Origin: Dama dama
Lineage: Eukaryota; Chordata; Mammalia; Artiodactyla; Cervidae
Direction of reading: 5' to 3'
DNA: 64,000 nt
Assembly: GCF_033118175.1 (NCBI RefSeq)
Contig: NC_083685.1
Coordinates: forward strand, 130,899,501 to 130,963,500
The notes beneath the pieces were generated by a model, which saw only the letters and a program-made list of their open reading frames with translations, searched no databases and was not told the origin of the DNA. The position numbers and the translations under genes were made by a program. Position 1 is the stretch's first letter. Each line of letters opens with the position of its first letter. Positions 9,836-20,610 of this stretch are shown here, one piece after another.

Positions 9836-10170
9836 AGTTCCTTGGACTGCAAGGAGATCAAACCAGTCCATCCTAAAGGAAATCAGTCCTGAATATTCAT
9901 TGGAAGGACTGAGGCTGAAGCTGAAACTCCAACACTTTGGCCACCTGATGTGAAGAACTGGCTCATTGGAGAAGACCCTGATGCTGGGAAAGATTGAAGG
10001 TGGGAGGAGAAGCGGGTGACAGAGGATGAGATGGTTGGATGGCATCACCGACTCAATGACATGAGTTTGAGCAAACTCCGGGAGATGGTGATGGACAGGG
10101 AGGCCTGGTGTGCTGTAGTCCCTGGGGTCACACAGAGTTGGACGAGACTGAGCGACTGAACTGACCGATG
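9836..10170 (+). mobile_element. BovB LINE 3' end nested in L1
   Basis: Begins at 'tccttggactgcaaggagat' and reads through CCAGTCCATCCTAAAGGAAA, 'gaccctgatgctgggaaaga' and GATGGTTGGATGGCATCACC to 'gactgagcgactgaactgac'. This is the last part of the RTE-type BovB reverse-transcriptase frame and its tail. Flanking ATGCTA on both sides fits a short target-site duplication, and L1 ORF2 reads on beyond it. Confidence 0.92.
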
Positions 10171-10269
10171 CTATATTCATATACTGAAGAGTCAATACTA
10201 TAAAAATGTCAATTCTCCCAAAATTAAGCTCTAGATTCAGTGAAATCCCAATCTAAACCTCAACAGATA

Positions 10270-10292
10270 TTGTGTGTGTGTGTGTGTGTGTA
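10270..10292. repeat. (TG)n microsatellite
   Basis: About eleven TG dinucleotides embedded in the L1 ORF2 fossil. Confidence 0.9.
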
Positions 10293-10699
10293 CTGACAAG
10301 ATGATCCTCAAATTTATATTGAAATACAAATAGTCATGAATAGTCAAGACTACCTTAGAAAAGAATGACAAAGAGCAAGCACTTGCTCTACCAGACATGA
10401 AGACATTAGTTGCTATAATTAAGACACTGTGGTGATGGTGAGATTGTAGGCAAACAGAGCAAATTAACAACAGAGAGAGCCCAGAAACAGATGCCCACAT
10501 CTCTGAAAACCTGACTGCCCATCAAGGTGGCATCGTAGATCAATGCAGAAGGGATAACATCCTCAAACAGTGCTGGGTCAATTGGACAAACATATAGAAC
10601 AAGATTAACCTTGATATTTTTCATACAATTTACAAAAACCAGCTCTGTAACGTTGAGTTCTCACCTGACACCATGTTTGTGCTATCCCTGGAAACCTGG

Positions 10700-10768
10700 G
10701 TTTGGGGGTCCGTGTGTGTGTGAGTGTGAGAGAAAGAGAAAGAAAGTGAGTGTGTCGAGTGTGGGTCT
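10700..10768. repeat. GT/GA-rich low-complexity tract
   Basis: Purine-rich and GT-rich sequence (GTGTGTGTGTGAGTGTGAG, GAGAAAGAGAAAGAAAG) next to the tail of a reversed SINE. Confidence 0.7.
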
Positions 10769-10770
10769 AT

Positions 10771-10978
10771 GTGAGTGAAAGTCGCTCAGTCGTGTCCGAC
10801 TCTTTGCGACCCCATGGACTGTAGCCCGCCAGGCTCCTCTGTCCATGGGTTTCTCCAGACAAGAATACTGCAGTGGGTTGCCATCCCCTTTTCCCGGGGA
10901 TCTTCCCCACTCAGGGATGGAACCCAGGTCTCCTGCATTGGCAGTCGGGTTCTTCTACTGCGGAGCTACCAGGGAAGC
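10771..10978 (-). mobile_element. Bov-tA SINE
   Basis: Reverse orientation: 'agtcgctcagtcgtgtccga' to 'gcggagctaccagggaagc'. Nearly full length. Confidence 0.93.
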
Positions 10979-10979
10979 T

Positions 10980-11105
10980 TCCATAGTCTGGCCTTTTCCA
11001 GAATGTCATGGAGTCGGAATCATACAGAGGGCAGCATTTTCAGACTGGCTTCTTTCCCTTGGCAGTCTGCATTTGTTAATATGTCTCCTCTGTCTTTTCG
11101 GAACC
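10980..11105 (-). mobile_element. L1M 3' fragment
   Basis: TTCCAGAATGTCATGGAGTC, GGAATCATACAGAGGGCAG and 'ttcagactggcttctttccc' match the reverse of an old L1 3' region. Confidence 0.65.
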
Positions 11106-12190
11106 TGCTAAGCTCCGTTCTTTCCCGCACTGACCCTGTGACCCAGGTGGAGCAGGAGATGCTGCAGGCTGGGCCAAGGTCTTCTCAGAGCCCGGCAGTG
11201 CTGCGGTCCACTGTGTTAGAACAGGGGCAGGGACAGCGGGGAGGCTTTGCTAAAGCCCACCCCAGACATGTGGACGGGGTTCCTGGGGGGCCCTGCAGAT
11301 GGGCTCTGCCCCCTCAGATGCATCCCTCCCTCCCCTCCCTGGGGGAGCACAGAACAAAGGATGCTGGGTGCTGACAAGGGGACCCCGAACCACCTCACCC
11401 CACACTCTGCCGGGCAAGGAAAGACCATTCTGGGAGGAAAATGCCCACCCCCTAATCCAGCTCACCCTGAGCCCGGAAGGCCACTGGTGTCTCCGCCCCC
11501 TCCACGGGAGGAGGGCTTTGCCGAGGGAGCAGACGGCCTCCTGAACCCCCACCAGATGCGAACCGGCTGCGTGTCCTCTCCCCGCCGCCCTCCTGGGCCG
11601 AGACAGAAGTGACCCTCCGTGTCTGATGCCGGCCTGAACGGCTCTCACCCCTGGCGTCCCCGGCTATGACTCCCGACCTCCTCGGCCTCCTTCCTGGCTT
11701 CCTCCTTGGCTTGGCATCATTCATGCTCGCAAAATGAACAGAGGAACAAGCTTTTCACTCGGGGTCACCCCTCGACCAGAAGAATTCATGCAAAGTTTTG
11801 CAAAACTTGGCCACCGTCAAGGTCTGGCCTCCTGAATCCCGGCGGGCTTGGGAGGGTGAGGCTCAGGGCACCTCTGCAGGATGGACGGGGCGGGGAGGCG
11901 CGGGGGCTGGAGAAGAAACAGACGATATGGACCAGCCCCCAGAGAAGAGAAAGCCCTGTAAATGGCATCAGACACCTCCTCCCTAAAGAGCTTCGAGGAG
12001 CTGTTTTTAGGGTCCGCCTCTCACAACACAGGATACCCCAGACTGTGTATCTCACCATCATGTCTGAGGCCCAAACTACAAAGGTCTCTGATGTTTCTTC
12101 CTGCGGACGTTTTTTCCCCCCACAATCTGAACTTTTTTCCCCCCAAGGTCCCCCACTTTCCAGTGAACCCTCTCCCGTCTCTTTTTCTTG
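11106..12190. other. Unrecognised GC-rich single-copy DNA
   Basis: Repeat-poor, GC-rich sequence with moderate CpG content around 11440-11660. Several frames stay open only because of base composition. No motif, signal peptide or domain signature was recognised in them. Confidence 0.35.
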
Positions 12191-12430
12191 CTGAAGCTGC
12201 AGATGTACACGACGGTGGTGTGAAAAAAGCTAATTAAACTGCAGCGACTCGGCGGGGGGCAGGCAAGTCCCCACCGCGCTCAGGGCGTGATTGATCCGCA
12301 CTGTCACTCCGCTCCGCTGGGTGTCATAACTTAGTGACAAACCGAGGATTACAGAGGCCCAGAGTCACTCTCCCCCTTTGTCGTTCGGCAGACATCAAAG
12401 CGGCAGGGAGTTTTAGTGTTTTTCCTAAGT
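12190..12430. promoter_or_regulatory. Possible conserved regulatory element
   Basis: Repeat-free sequence holding a homeodomain-type core in GCTAATTAAACTGCAG (about 12229-12244), a PBX/HOX-like TGATTGATCC (about 12289) and a TCACTCCGCTCCGC stretch. The motifs are visible. Their use as an enhancer is inference from density alone. Confidence 0.25.
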
Positions 12431-13240
12431 AGTTAGGGCAGGAGTCGCTCACAGTTTAGAATCTGTGTACAACTCAAGGTGGGGGGTTGGGGAGGGGAAG
12501 CACAAAACCACCCCAAAATGATTCGTTGGATTTAAAAAAAAAAAAAAGAAGGAAAAGAAAACCAAAGCCGAGCAAAGCAAATGAAACAGAGGCCGGCGGT
12601 AGAAGCACGCTCTTGGCAGGGGTTGTTGGAGATTTTGCATTATTTGTCTAAGCCACACGGAGGCCTGCTGGGGCGAGGCATGCCGTCTGGAAATTAGGTT
12701 TTCTAGGGGAAAAAAACGACTATAAACGCTACAGTGCTGGTCGCTTCCTAAGCAAGGGGGTTTATTTTAATCAGTGCAGGAGGAAGCTGGGGGGGGTGTG
12801 GCGGCGGTCACAGGGATGTGTTTGAAGGTGAATACCAACAATTACTATCACAAAAATGATTGGAGACTCACCTTATCTTGAAGGTACACAGATCCCCAGA
12901 GACAGCACAGTCAAAGCTGGGCTCTCTCAGAATATTTACCTTCAGCACCAGAGCAGAGACCTGAAATCAGAGCAAGATGGGGGAAACTGCAGTCACGTCA
13001 CCCTCGGGATGCAAATGGTTTTCCCGGAAGTAGCACTGAGCCCCTTGAGGACACTGTTGGGGTCAGGCCTCTGATAAGGCTGGGGGGGCATCACGCCCTG
13101 TGGGGGGCCAGTTCTACCCGTCACTTTGAACAGAGGCAGACCCTGGACAGGGAGCAGCTCTGCGGTGGCCGCTCGTGGACTCTGAAGGTGGGTGGGTGGA
13201 CATCAAAGATGGGGGGGCCCAGCCCACGTGGTGTGAGAGA
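12431..13240. other. Unrecognised single-copy DNA with homopolymer runs
   Basis: Contains a poly-A run at about 12533-12546 and G-rich runs near 12790 and 13083. No gene or repeat recognised. Confidence 0.3.
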
Positions 13241-13244
13241 GGGA

Positions 13245-13400
13245 CAAAGGCTCTGCTGTGTGACTCTGGGGAAGTCTGTCCACCTCTCCGGGCTTCGGTT
13301 TCTTCCTCCTCCATAAAGGGAAATAATCCTTTCTTCCTCACTCAGTGGGTTGTGCAAATGTATTAAGCAGCACTGATGAGAGTGTTTCACAAATTAGCCA
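13245..13400 (+). mobile_element. MIR SINE
   Basis: 'gctgtgtgactctggggaag', CTCCGGGCTTCGGTTTCTTC, 'cctccataaagggaaataat' and GGGTTGTGCAAATGTATTAA follow the MIR core and its 3' part. Confidence 0.7.
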
Positions 13401-14012
13401 TTAAGTGCATCCATCAGGAAATGGAAGCGGGGAAAGAGCATTCTCTACGTGTGCTGGGCAGGTGACATGCGTGAAGGAAGTTATCACGGCAGCACCCACG
13501 TGGGCACCCGGCACCCACGTGGATCTCCTGTAGCACTTTCACTGAAATTCACTCTGGATTGTGTTGCTCCTAAAACCCACTCAGGATAAACAATGGCCTT
13601 GAGTCTCTTCTATGTGTACGTAGGAATCTAGGCATGCCTATTTGTATCCTGATGAGCAGAAACAAGAAAAGTAAAAATCACGGTGGTAGAGTCAGGTTTT
13701 ACTGCTATGAGTAAAGATGGAATGGGCCGTCTGCAGGAAGAGGAGGGGGAGGGTGGGGAGGAGGGAGCCCTGCAGTCACGAGGAGGTCCCGGCAGGTGGC
13801 TGGTAGAGCATCACCCACCCATGGAACGATACCCCCCGGCCCCACGGCTGGGCCGGAGCCTGGTGGGCTCCAAAGTGGACTTCTGTCAGCGTGCTCAGGG
13901 GTCTGATGGCCCCTCAAGCAAATTCACGCTGCCCATCCACTGTGTAGACCGATCCATCTGCAAACTGGGCCCTAGCTCTTGCTTAGTGAGTAGGCCGCCC
14001 AAGGACAGCCAG
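13401..14012. other. Unrecognised single-copy DNA with two spaced E-boxes
   Basis: Two copies of GCACCCACGTGG at 13492-13503 and 13511-13522 place two CACGTG E-boxes 19 bp apart. A third CACGTG is at about 13226. The rest is unrecognised. A 144-codon frame starting at 13683 runs into a SINE and is not taken as a gene. Confidence 0.3.
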
Positions 14013-14053
14013 CAAGGCGGATTCTTAACCACTGGACCACCAGGGAAGTCCCT
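14013..14053 (-). mobile_element. tRNA-SINE 5' fragment (CHR type)
   Basis: 'gcggattcttaaccactgga' with CCACCAGGGAAGTCCC is the reversed head of a CHR-type SINE, about 40 bp only. Confidence 0.75.
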
Positions 14054-14428
14054 GACTTTCTTTTCAGGTCATAGACTTGTGCCTTCACTTTTTGACATTA
14101 TCTCTGACACATTGTAATTGAGTGCATCACAGTTGATTCTTGTCGGGGTATTCTAGTCTTTGCTAGAAGTACCTGTATTAGTAAATACAACCTACAAAGT
14201 GAGTTCCTTCTATATACACCCAAGGGCATCTTTTTATAGTGATTCCTATTTATTAAAGTTGCAGAATTACTTTGAAGAAACCAATAACTTCCTTTGTAAG
14301 ACTACAGAGGACATGAGTCTACTAGACCTGGGTTCTGCTTCTCCAACTACAGAGAGGCTTCCTCAGATGAAATCTCTATGGAATAGAGCTGTCTTCTCTA
14401 ACAAAGTTGAGTCTGGTCCCAACCCTCT
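14054..14428. other. Unrecognised AT-rich DNA
   Basis: No recognisable repeat or gene before the L1M fragment. Confidence 0.3.
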
Positions 14429-14808
14429 GAGCCAGCGATTCCACGCCTCCATATATATCCGAGAGTCACTCCCACACGGGCCCCAAGGGACTAGGACAGG
14501 AATGGTTGTTGCAGCATTTTTTCCCAAGAGTCAAAGATGAAAAACAGCCTTAGTGACTCTCGGCAGCAAGAGAGGCAAATCACAGTGTATTCCTATAAGA
14601 GACGCTATTGGTTGGAGAAAATGACTGCACCACAGAGGAGGGCATGCATGCAAATAAATCTCAAAAACAAAACATGATGAACAAAGAAATGCAAGTCACA
14701 GGGAACAGCATGGTGCGAGTTTGTTAATAAAAAGTGCAAAAACTGGCAACAATCAATACATCGATCAGGGCTGTATACATAAGTGGAGACACTATGAAAG
14801 AAGACAGA
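14429..14808 (+). mobile_element. L1M 3' region fragment
   Basis: 'gccagcgattccacgcctcc', AATGGTTGTTGCAGCATTTT, 'aagagtcaaagatgaaaaac', 'aaataaatctcaaaaacaaa' follow the older L1 3' stretch (cagcaattccactcctaggt ... atgttcatagcagc ... aatctcaaaaacat). Strongly diverged. Confidence 0.65.
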
Positions 14809-14862
14809 AGGAAGGAGGAGGGGGGGTGGGGAGGGCATGAGGAGGGGCGGGGAGGAAGAAGA
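14809..14862 (+). repeat. G-rich low-complexity tract
   Basis: Runs GGGGGGGTGGGGAGGG and GGAGGGGCGGGGAGG form several G-runs that could fold as a G-quadruplex. Confidence 0.7.
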
Positions 14863-15013
14863 TCGTCTTCTTTCTGGAGTGAGGCTGTGTCCTCCCAGCT
14901 CAAGGAGACTCAGGCAGGCAGTGTGTTGGGTATCGGGGTAAAACCACCGTGATCATCAAGACCTCAGAGTTCCTGTATTAGAGGATATTTAGATACACAG
15001 CAAGTAGGTAGCA

Positions 15014-15238
15014 GGGGCTTCCCAGGTGGCGCTTGTGGTAAAGAACCCACCTGCATTGCAGGAGACATAAGAGACATGGGTTCAATTCCTGGGCCAGGAA
15101 GATCCCCTGGAGAAGGGAATGACAACCCACTCCGGTTTTCTCGCCTGGAGAATCCCATGGACGGAGGAGCCTGGTGGGCTACAGTCCACGGGGTCCCAAA
15201 GAGTCGGACACGACTGAGCGACTTAGCACGCAGTCACA
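15014..15238 (+). mobile_element. Bov-tA SINE with 13-bp target-site duplication
   Basis: GGGGCTTCCCAGGTGGCGCT head through 'gactgagcgacttagcacgc'. Flanked by CAAGTAGGTAGCA (15001-15013) and CAAGTAGGCAGCA (15239-15251), one mismatch, which fixes both ends and indicates a fairly young insertion. Confidence 0.95.
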
Positions 15239-15329
15239 CAAGTAGGCAGCAAGGTTTGCAAACTAGACGCTCATGTGATGGGCAGATTTTCTTCTTTGGT
15301 GTCTGGAGGAACAAAAGAAGACAAAGTCG

Positions 15330-15597
15330 TTCATAGCAGGGATGTCTTAAAGACAAAGAGCATCCTGTGTGTCTTCTTTTCATGAGATATCTGTTCAGCT
15401 CTTTTGCACATTTTTAAATTGGGTTGTTTATGTCCTTATTGCTAAGTTTTAAGAGATTTTTGTATCTTTTGTATATAACTTCTAGATCAGGTATTTTTGC
15501 AAACATTTCCCCCTAATCTGTGGCTTGTGTTTTCATTCTCTATCACAGACTAGGTATTTTAATTTTGATAAACTCTAAGTTATTAAAAAATAACATC
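15330..15597 (-). mobile_element. L1 ORF2 3' portion, inverted half of a 5'-inverted L1
   Basis: Read on the minus strand it gives 'gaaaacacaagccacagatt', 'gcaaaaatacctgatctaga', 'aacaacccaatttaaaaatg' and 'tgcaaaagagctgaacagat', the late ORF2 part of L1. It lies tail-in against the plus-strand L1 3' end, the arrangement twin priming gives. Confidence 0.8.
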
Positions 15598-15599
15598 TA

Positions 15600-16022
15600 G
15601 AATGGTTAAAGAACAATGGAATATTATTCAGCCATAGAAAAGAATGAATAATGCCAAAGGCAGCAACTATCATACTAAGTTAGTGAAGTAAGTCAGACAG
15701 AAAGACAAACGTTTTATGATATCACTTATATGTGGAGTCTGAAAAAATAATACAAGTGAATTTATTTAGAAAACAACTAGACTCACAAATGTAGAAACAA
15801 AATTTATGGTTATTACCAAAGGGGGAAGAAGGGACAATAAATTAGGAGTATGGGATTAGGAGACACAAGCTGCTATATATAAAATAGATAAGCAACAGGG
15901 AACTGTATTCAATATCTTGTAATAAACGATAAGGGGAAAGAATCAGAGAAGGAGTAGACATGTATCACTGACTCACTTTTCTGTACATCTAAAACATCAT
16001 AAATCAGCTTCGCCAACAACCA
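15600..16022 (+). mobile_element. L1 3' end, direct half of a 5'-inverted L1
   Basis: AATGGAATATTATTCAGCCA, 'taagtcagacagaaagacaa', 'atatcacttatatgtggagt', 'taaattaggagtatgggatt' and 'cactgactcacttttctgta' are the ordered ORF2 end and 3' untranslated region of artiodactyl L1. About 400 bp of consensus between this and the inverted half appears to be missing. Confidence 0.88.
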
Positions 16023-17934
16023 GAGAAACACACGGCTTCTAGAAGAAGGCTCAGGGCCGGCATGAGCCGGGGTTGCTCTCCTCCCCCTTCCAGGACCCCA
16101 GCTCACACCACATACCTTGTGTAGTCAACACGCTGCCCGGGAACCCCTCAGATGGCAGGGCAGCACGGGGCGGGCCTGAGGGAGTCAGTTCTGATACAAG
16201 GAAAGGAGGCAACAGGAGGCGGCACCCGGAGGGTGGGCGACCGAGTCTGCCCCGTGGCTCCACGGGCGAAGGTCAGCGTGTGACCGCGGACGTAGCAGCA
16301 GCACACCGGGGTCAGGGCGGCCTTCAGCATCAGCGCCGAGAGACGGCATCAGGCCAGCCAAGAAGGAAGAGGCTGACTGCTGCTGGCATCACCTCAGGAG
16401 CCACCTCCTCAGAGAGACTGGGGGGACCCCGCGGCCGCTCCCCAACACTTCCATTCACTTTAATCCTTGCAGAGCACTTCACAGCAGCTCCCGACTTTAG
16501 GGTCTGTTGCTGTGTTTGTTTATTGCTGGTCCTCTGCCCTCCTCCCTCCCTGGGGAGTCAACTTTGTCCCCTTAGTTTCTGAGTCAGAGTAGCATCCTGT
16601 GAAGGCTGCCTCCAGGAGTGTAACATTCAGACATCCAACAACACACCCTCAAACAGAGCTGCGAGAAACAGCTTTTTCTAGTTACGCAGGAAGGACAGCT
16701 AAGATGCTGGTAGCTGTAATCTCTGTCTCTCCAGCCCTCTCCTAATTACTCAGAATAGGCAAAAGTTTCAAACTGTCTCCTTAAAGTTCCTTGGTCCTGA
16801 CTACTAATGTTTCAAGGGTCCACCTCCAAGCCTCTCCTGTCTATTTGGAATTTAGACAAAACGTGGATATCTTCTTGGGTACATAGAAGAATTCCCTTTC
16901 TCCTCCCTGGAGGAATCAGGAGACATTTCCAGAGGCGTCCTGGGAAATGACCTGCTGGTCCAGACCCTGGCACCAGTGACGTGGGCTTTTGAAGTACCTG
17001 CTTGCTGGGATGGCGGGCCGGTCCCGGCAGGACGAACACAAGCTTCCTCCTCACACCCGCCGGCACCTGGGCCAGGCACCCCACACAGCCCCTGCAGAGG
17101 GTGTCAGCGCCCCGCCCGCCCCTCTGACCAGAAAGGCCTCGCTCCCCAAGGAGGAACAGGTAGGGGTGGTGGCCTAGTCCCTGGGCCGGCAGGCTGAGTT
17201 CCTCTCGCTGCTAAACCAGGAAGCTCATAAAAAGACTTATCTCTGGGTAACCTGTGCCTCCCGTTTCCACCCGCCTGGCGCCTGGGAAAGGACAACAAAG
17301 GGGCGTAGAGAACAATGCCCGTCTGTGAGGCCGGGCCTGCCGCCGAGTCATGGGAACCCCAGGGGCTCCGTCCCTCCCTGCCTTGGCCCTGTGCCTGGGG
17401 GGCCAGGCTCCCTCCTTGGTAGACCAGATGGCCCTGGTGGCCAATGGTGCTCCTGGTCTGTGGTCTTATCCGTGTTCTTTCTTAAAAGGTAAAATCCTTC
17501 TGAGAGAGCCTTTTATTTCTTAGAATACTCCTGACGTCATGACTCTGGAATAACTGTGCCACCTCCTCCCTGGATGGGGCTGAAGACAAGCCCTGCGGCA
17601 GGTCACTCCCTGTCCCTCACCTCCATCCTACCCGCCCCCCCAGGTGGAATTCTCCATCCAAAAGAGCATTGCCCGAGGGTCAGGAGGTGGCCACTGGCCC
17701 CTCTGGTCTGCCTGAGCCTCAACAACAATCCATGGAGTCACCTCTCTGACATCAGCCTGTCCTGACAGGCCCCTTGGGGAGGGGAGTGTCCAGGTGAGTC
17801 CCTAAGGTGGGCCCTGCCCTTCTTCCCTCCCCTCCAACCCATCCCCTCATGGCTGAGTTACACGATACTCTTTTCTTTACATTCCCCGTCTGCTGTTTCA
17901 TGGGTGATTTGTACTGCTGAGAAGTACACAGATG
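16023..17934. other. Unrecognised GC-rich single-copy DNA
   Basis: Nearly repeat-free. A second GCGGCCGC octamer is at 16431-16438 within a CpG-richer part (about 16080-16450). No frame shows a recognised domain. Some parts may be conserved non-coding DNA, which cannot be judged without alignment. Confidence 0.35.
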
Positions 17935-18012
17935 CCTGTTTTTATCTCTCCTTTATGGATAAATTAGCTGACGTGCAAGTTTGTCTAAGGCCATCATCAA
18001 TGACTGGCGCTG
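17935..18012 (-). mobile_element. Possible MIR fragment
   Basis: TTTATCTCTCCTTTATGGAT, then 'aagtttgtctaaggccatca' resemble the reverse MIR core. Short and diverged. Confidence 0.35.
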
Positions 18013-18887
18013 AGAGGACTTGTGACCCTTGCCTCCTGCCCTGAGGCTGTTTCTATTCTATTACCAGCTCAGAATCACTTCCCCAGGTTTTGGGTCCTAA
18101 TGCATTTCACAGTCCCCATCACACTATGAGCAATAAAAAGGGCGTCCGGTGAACCCACGACCCACCCCCTCACAAGGGAAGCGCGCTCCAGAGACGGCTC
18201 CGAGATCGCACAGGGAGGCTGGCTGAAACTGGATGAGGTGGGTGGGCTGGCCGCCTGCTCCGTCTCACCCCAGGCCTGCCCCCTGCTCCCAGGCCCTCTG
18301 GCACTGGGCACCCAAAGCCTTTTCCCTCTAATTTCTCTCCTCCCCGCCAGGGGACCAGGCAGCCCCTATGTCCTGGGCCTCCCTTCCTCTGCCTGGCTTC
18401 CGTATCAACCTGCTTCCTCTGAGGAGGGCAGCCGCAGGAAGGGAGCAGGAGAACTCAGCACAGACGGACTGCGGGGTGTGGGGGGAGCGTGAGACGAGAG
18501 TGGAGAGAGACACACGGCATGCATCCTCCAAGGACTCAGGGGCACAGGAAAACCCGTCGTTTCTGATTATGGGTTCAGTCTGGGAAAACTAATAAAGTGA
18601 GAAAAGAAAAGAAAAGGTGTTGGTTTGGTAAAATCACCATGAATTAGGGTTGAAGAAGCACAATGCTGTCGCCTGGGTCTGATGACCACACATTTCCATG
18701 ACAACCCTGCGTGTCATCAGGAGTGGCAGATGTGGACCTCAGTGTTGGTTACACCACGTGAGGACGGTTATCCTATCTGCTCGGAGGACAGTGTGGCCAG
18801 AGCTTTGGGGTTAGAAGGGGTGCAAAAAAGACCCCTATTTACGGCAAACAAAAGCTAAATTAACACTACTATCTGTTATACTGGGCT
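18013..18887. other. Unrecognised single-copy DNA
   Basis: GC-rich to about 18550, then a GAAAAGAAAAG purine run and AT-richer DNA. No gene or named repeat was seen. Confidence 0.3.
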
Positions 18888-18968
18888 TCCCAGGTGGGGC
18901 CAGTGGTGAAGAATCCTCCTGCCAGTGCAGGAGACACAAGAGACAAGGGTTTGATCCCTGGGTCAGGA
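18888..18968 (+). mobile_element. 3'-truncated Bov-tA SINE head
   Basis: TGGGCTTCCCAGGTGGGGCC through 'gggtttgatccctgggtcag', then it stops; the BovB-derived tail is absent. It abuts an L1 3' end. Confidence 0.8.
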
Positions 18969-19425
18969 TGACATATAAGAAAGTTGTTAAGAGAGTAAAG
19001 TCAAAGAGTTCTCATTACAAGGAAGGAATATACTTTTTTCTCTTCTGTTTTTATCCACGCGGTGATGGGTTTTCACCACTATATTTAGTCATTTCATACT
19101 CTATATGACTCTAACCATTGTGCTGTATGCCTTTGACTGATACAATGTTGTATCAATCGTTGTATGTCAGTGATAGGGGTTTCCCTGATGGTTCAGTGGT
19201 AAAGAACCCACCTGCTAATGCAAGAGATGCGGGTTCAGTCCCTGGGTTGGGAAGATCCCCTGGAGAAGGAAATGGCAACTCACTCCAGTATTCTTGCCTA
19301 GAGAATCCCACGGACAGAGGAGCTTGGCAGGCTACAGTCCATGGGTTCACAAGAGTTGGACACAACTTAGTGACTAAACAATAACAATATGTCAACGACA
19401 TCTCAGTAAAACTGGAAGGAAGCGC
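18969..19425 (+). mobile_element. Old L1 3' end, split by a SINE
   Basis: 'agaaagttgttaagagagta' and 'agttctcattacaaggaagg' on the left, and after the SINE 'atgtcaacgacatctcagta' with AAAACTGGAAGG, follow the end of L1M ('ttgctaagagtagatcttaa ... tatatctcaataaaactgga'). Confidence 0.75.
19176..19387 (+). mobile_element. Bov-tA SINE nested in L1, with target-site duplication
   Basis: Head TTTCCCTGATGGTTCAGTGG, B-box 'gggttcagtccctgggttgg', tail 'cacaacttagtgactaaaca'. Flanked by TATGTCAGTGATA (19163-19175) and TATGTCAACGACA (19388-19400). Confidence 0.93.
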
Positions 19426-20017
19426 ACTCACGCAAATATAAAACATAAAAGAACAAACCACGGACTCAAAAAAAATCTGAAACAAAAAACTGTCTTGAAT
19501 CCTGCCTGTGCCCCCTCTTTTCTGGTCTATGATATGAGGCCCAGCAAGTAGCCACATGGTCTCTGAGGCTGACGATGAGCCCTGGCCGAGCTCTAAAGGA
19601 GCAAGAAGTGAGATGCTCACTTCTAGAGCAAGGGCGGAGGGGGACCCTCAACCAGGCCACAGACTCCTGCACCATCCCCAGGAGACTTCTGCGGGCACCC
19701 AGCTCTGGGCTCCTCTGATATTTCCTTAAAGAGCTCTGCATTGAAAAAGAAAAGCACCCTGAGTGGAAACAGAGGTGGGGGCATATGAAAAGGCCAAATC
19801 CCACCCTCCTCCAAGTCAGCTTAGTGGTGGGAAGACAAAGATGCAGCCAGGCATTCTGTGTTCACTGTGAACACGTCCTTCCGAGTCTTTTTCTGGCTCC
19901 CTTGTCTCTCCCTCCTCGTCCTTCCCCCAGACACAAAATATCTGCAGACCACAAATAAACATCTCGTGAGACGGCTCAGGTTTTCCCCATCAGTGCCTCG
20001 CACAGCTCTGATCTTGT
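19426..20017. other. Unrecognised single-copy DNA
   Basis: No repeat or exon recognised. Confidence 0.3.
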
Positions 20018-20602
20018 TTTAAAAGCTTTTGTGACCACATGATGCAGCAATTCCACTGCTAGGTATGCACCTAAGGGAACTGAAAACAGATGTCCACACA
20101 AAAGCTGGCCCATGAGTGTTTATAGCATCATTATTCATAAGAGCCCAGAGACGGAAAAAAACCTGAATGTATTAACTGATGGACAGATGAAGGAAGTGTG
20201 GTATATCCACACAATGGAATATTATTTGGCAATAAAAAGAATGAAGTAACAATGCCTGCTACAACACGGGTGAGCCTTGAGGACCAGATCCCACGTGAAA
20301 GAAGGCAGACACAGAAGACCACGTAGTATTTGATTCCATTTACAGGAAATGTCCTGAATAGGAAAATCTATAAAGACAGAGGGTAGGTTAGCAATCACCA
20401 GGAACTGAGGGTGGAAGGCAGGGAGCAGTTCAAGGCTTGGAGATTCCTTTCGGAGGTGATGACAATGATCCCTAATTGACTACTATGGTGATGGTTGTTC
20501 AACTCTGTGAATACGCTAATCATTGAATTGGAGGCTGTTATGTGAGTGAACTGTATGGTATATGAACTACATCTCAATTAAGTTGCTGTTGAAAAGTTTT
20601 AG
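20018..20602 (+). mobile_element. L1M 3' end
   Basis: 'gcagcaattccactgctagg', 'aactgaaaacagatgtccac', GTTTATAGCATCATTATTCA, 'acacaatggaatattatttg', 'tatttgattccatttacagg' and the terminal 'tgaactacatctcaattaag' give an unbroken ordered match to an old mammalian L1 3' end. Confidence 0.85.
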
Positions 20603-20610
20603 CTATTTTG

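Larger units (their letters stand above)
7170..10645 (+). pseudogene. Old LINE-1 ORF2 copy, fragmented by nested insertions
   Basis: Sense-strand L1 ORF2 sequence can be followed from 'gaaggagattttaatatgtc' through 'gggccataaaacaagtttaa', GCAATTAAACTAGAAATCAA, 'aaagccaaagatgattcttt', the reverse-transcriptase stretch 'ggcttcactagcaaactctt' with 'taacaccaattttacataaa', and 'gagtcaatactataaaaatg', to 'aaccttgatatttttcatac'. In an intact L1 this protein supplies endonuclease and reverse transcriptase. Here every frame is closed by many stops and indels, so it is long dead. It is cut by a Bov-tA (7788), Bov-A2 (8050), truncated SINE (8878), CHR SINE (9257), BovB end (9836) and a TG array (10270). 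Confidence 0.85.

Noticed and set aside
10775..11374. 199-codon plus-strand frame
   Set aside because: The first third is antisense Bov-tA, the next part an L1M fragment, and the rest is GC-rich noise.
13683..14117. 144-codon frame as a gene
   Set aside because: It ends through a reversed tRNA-SINE head and lacks any recognised domain.
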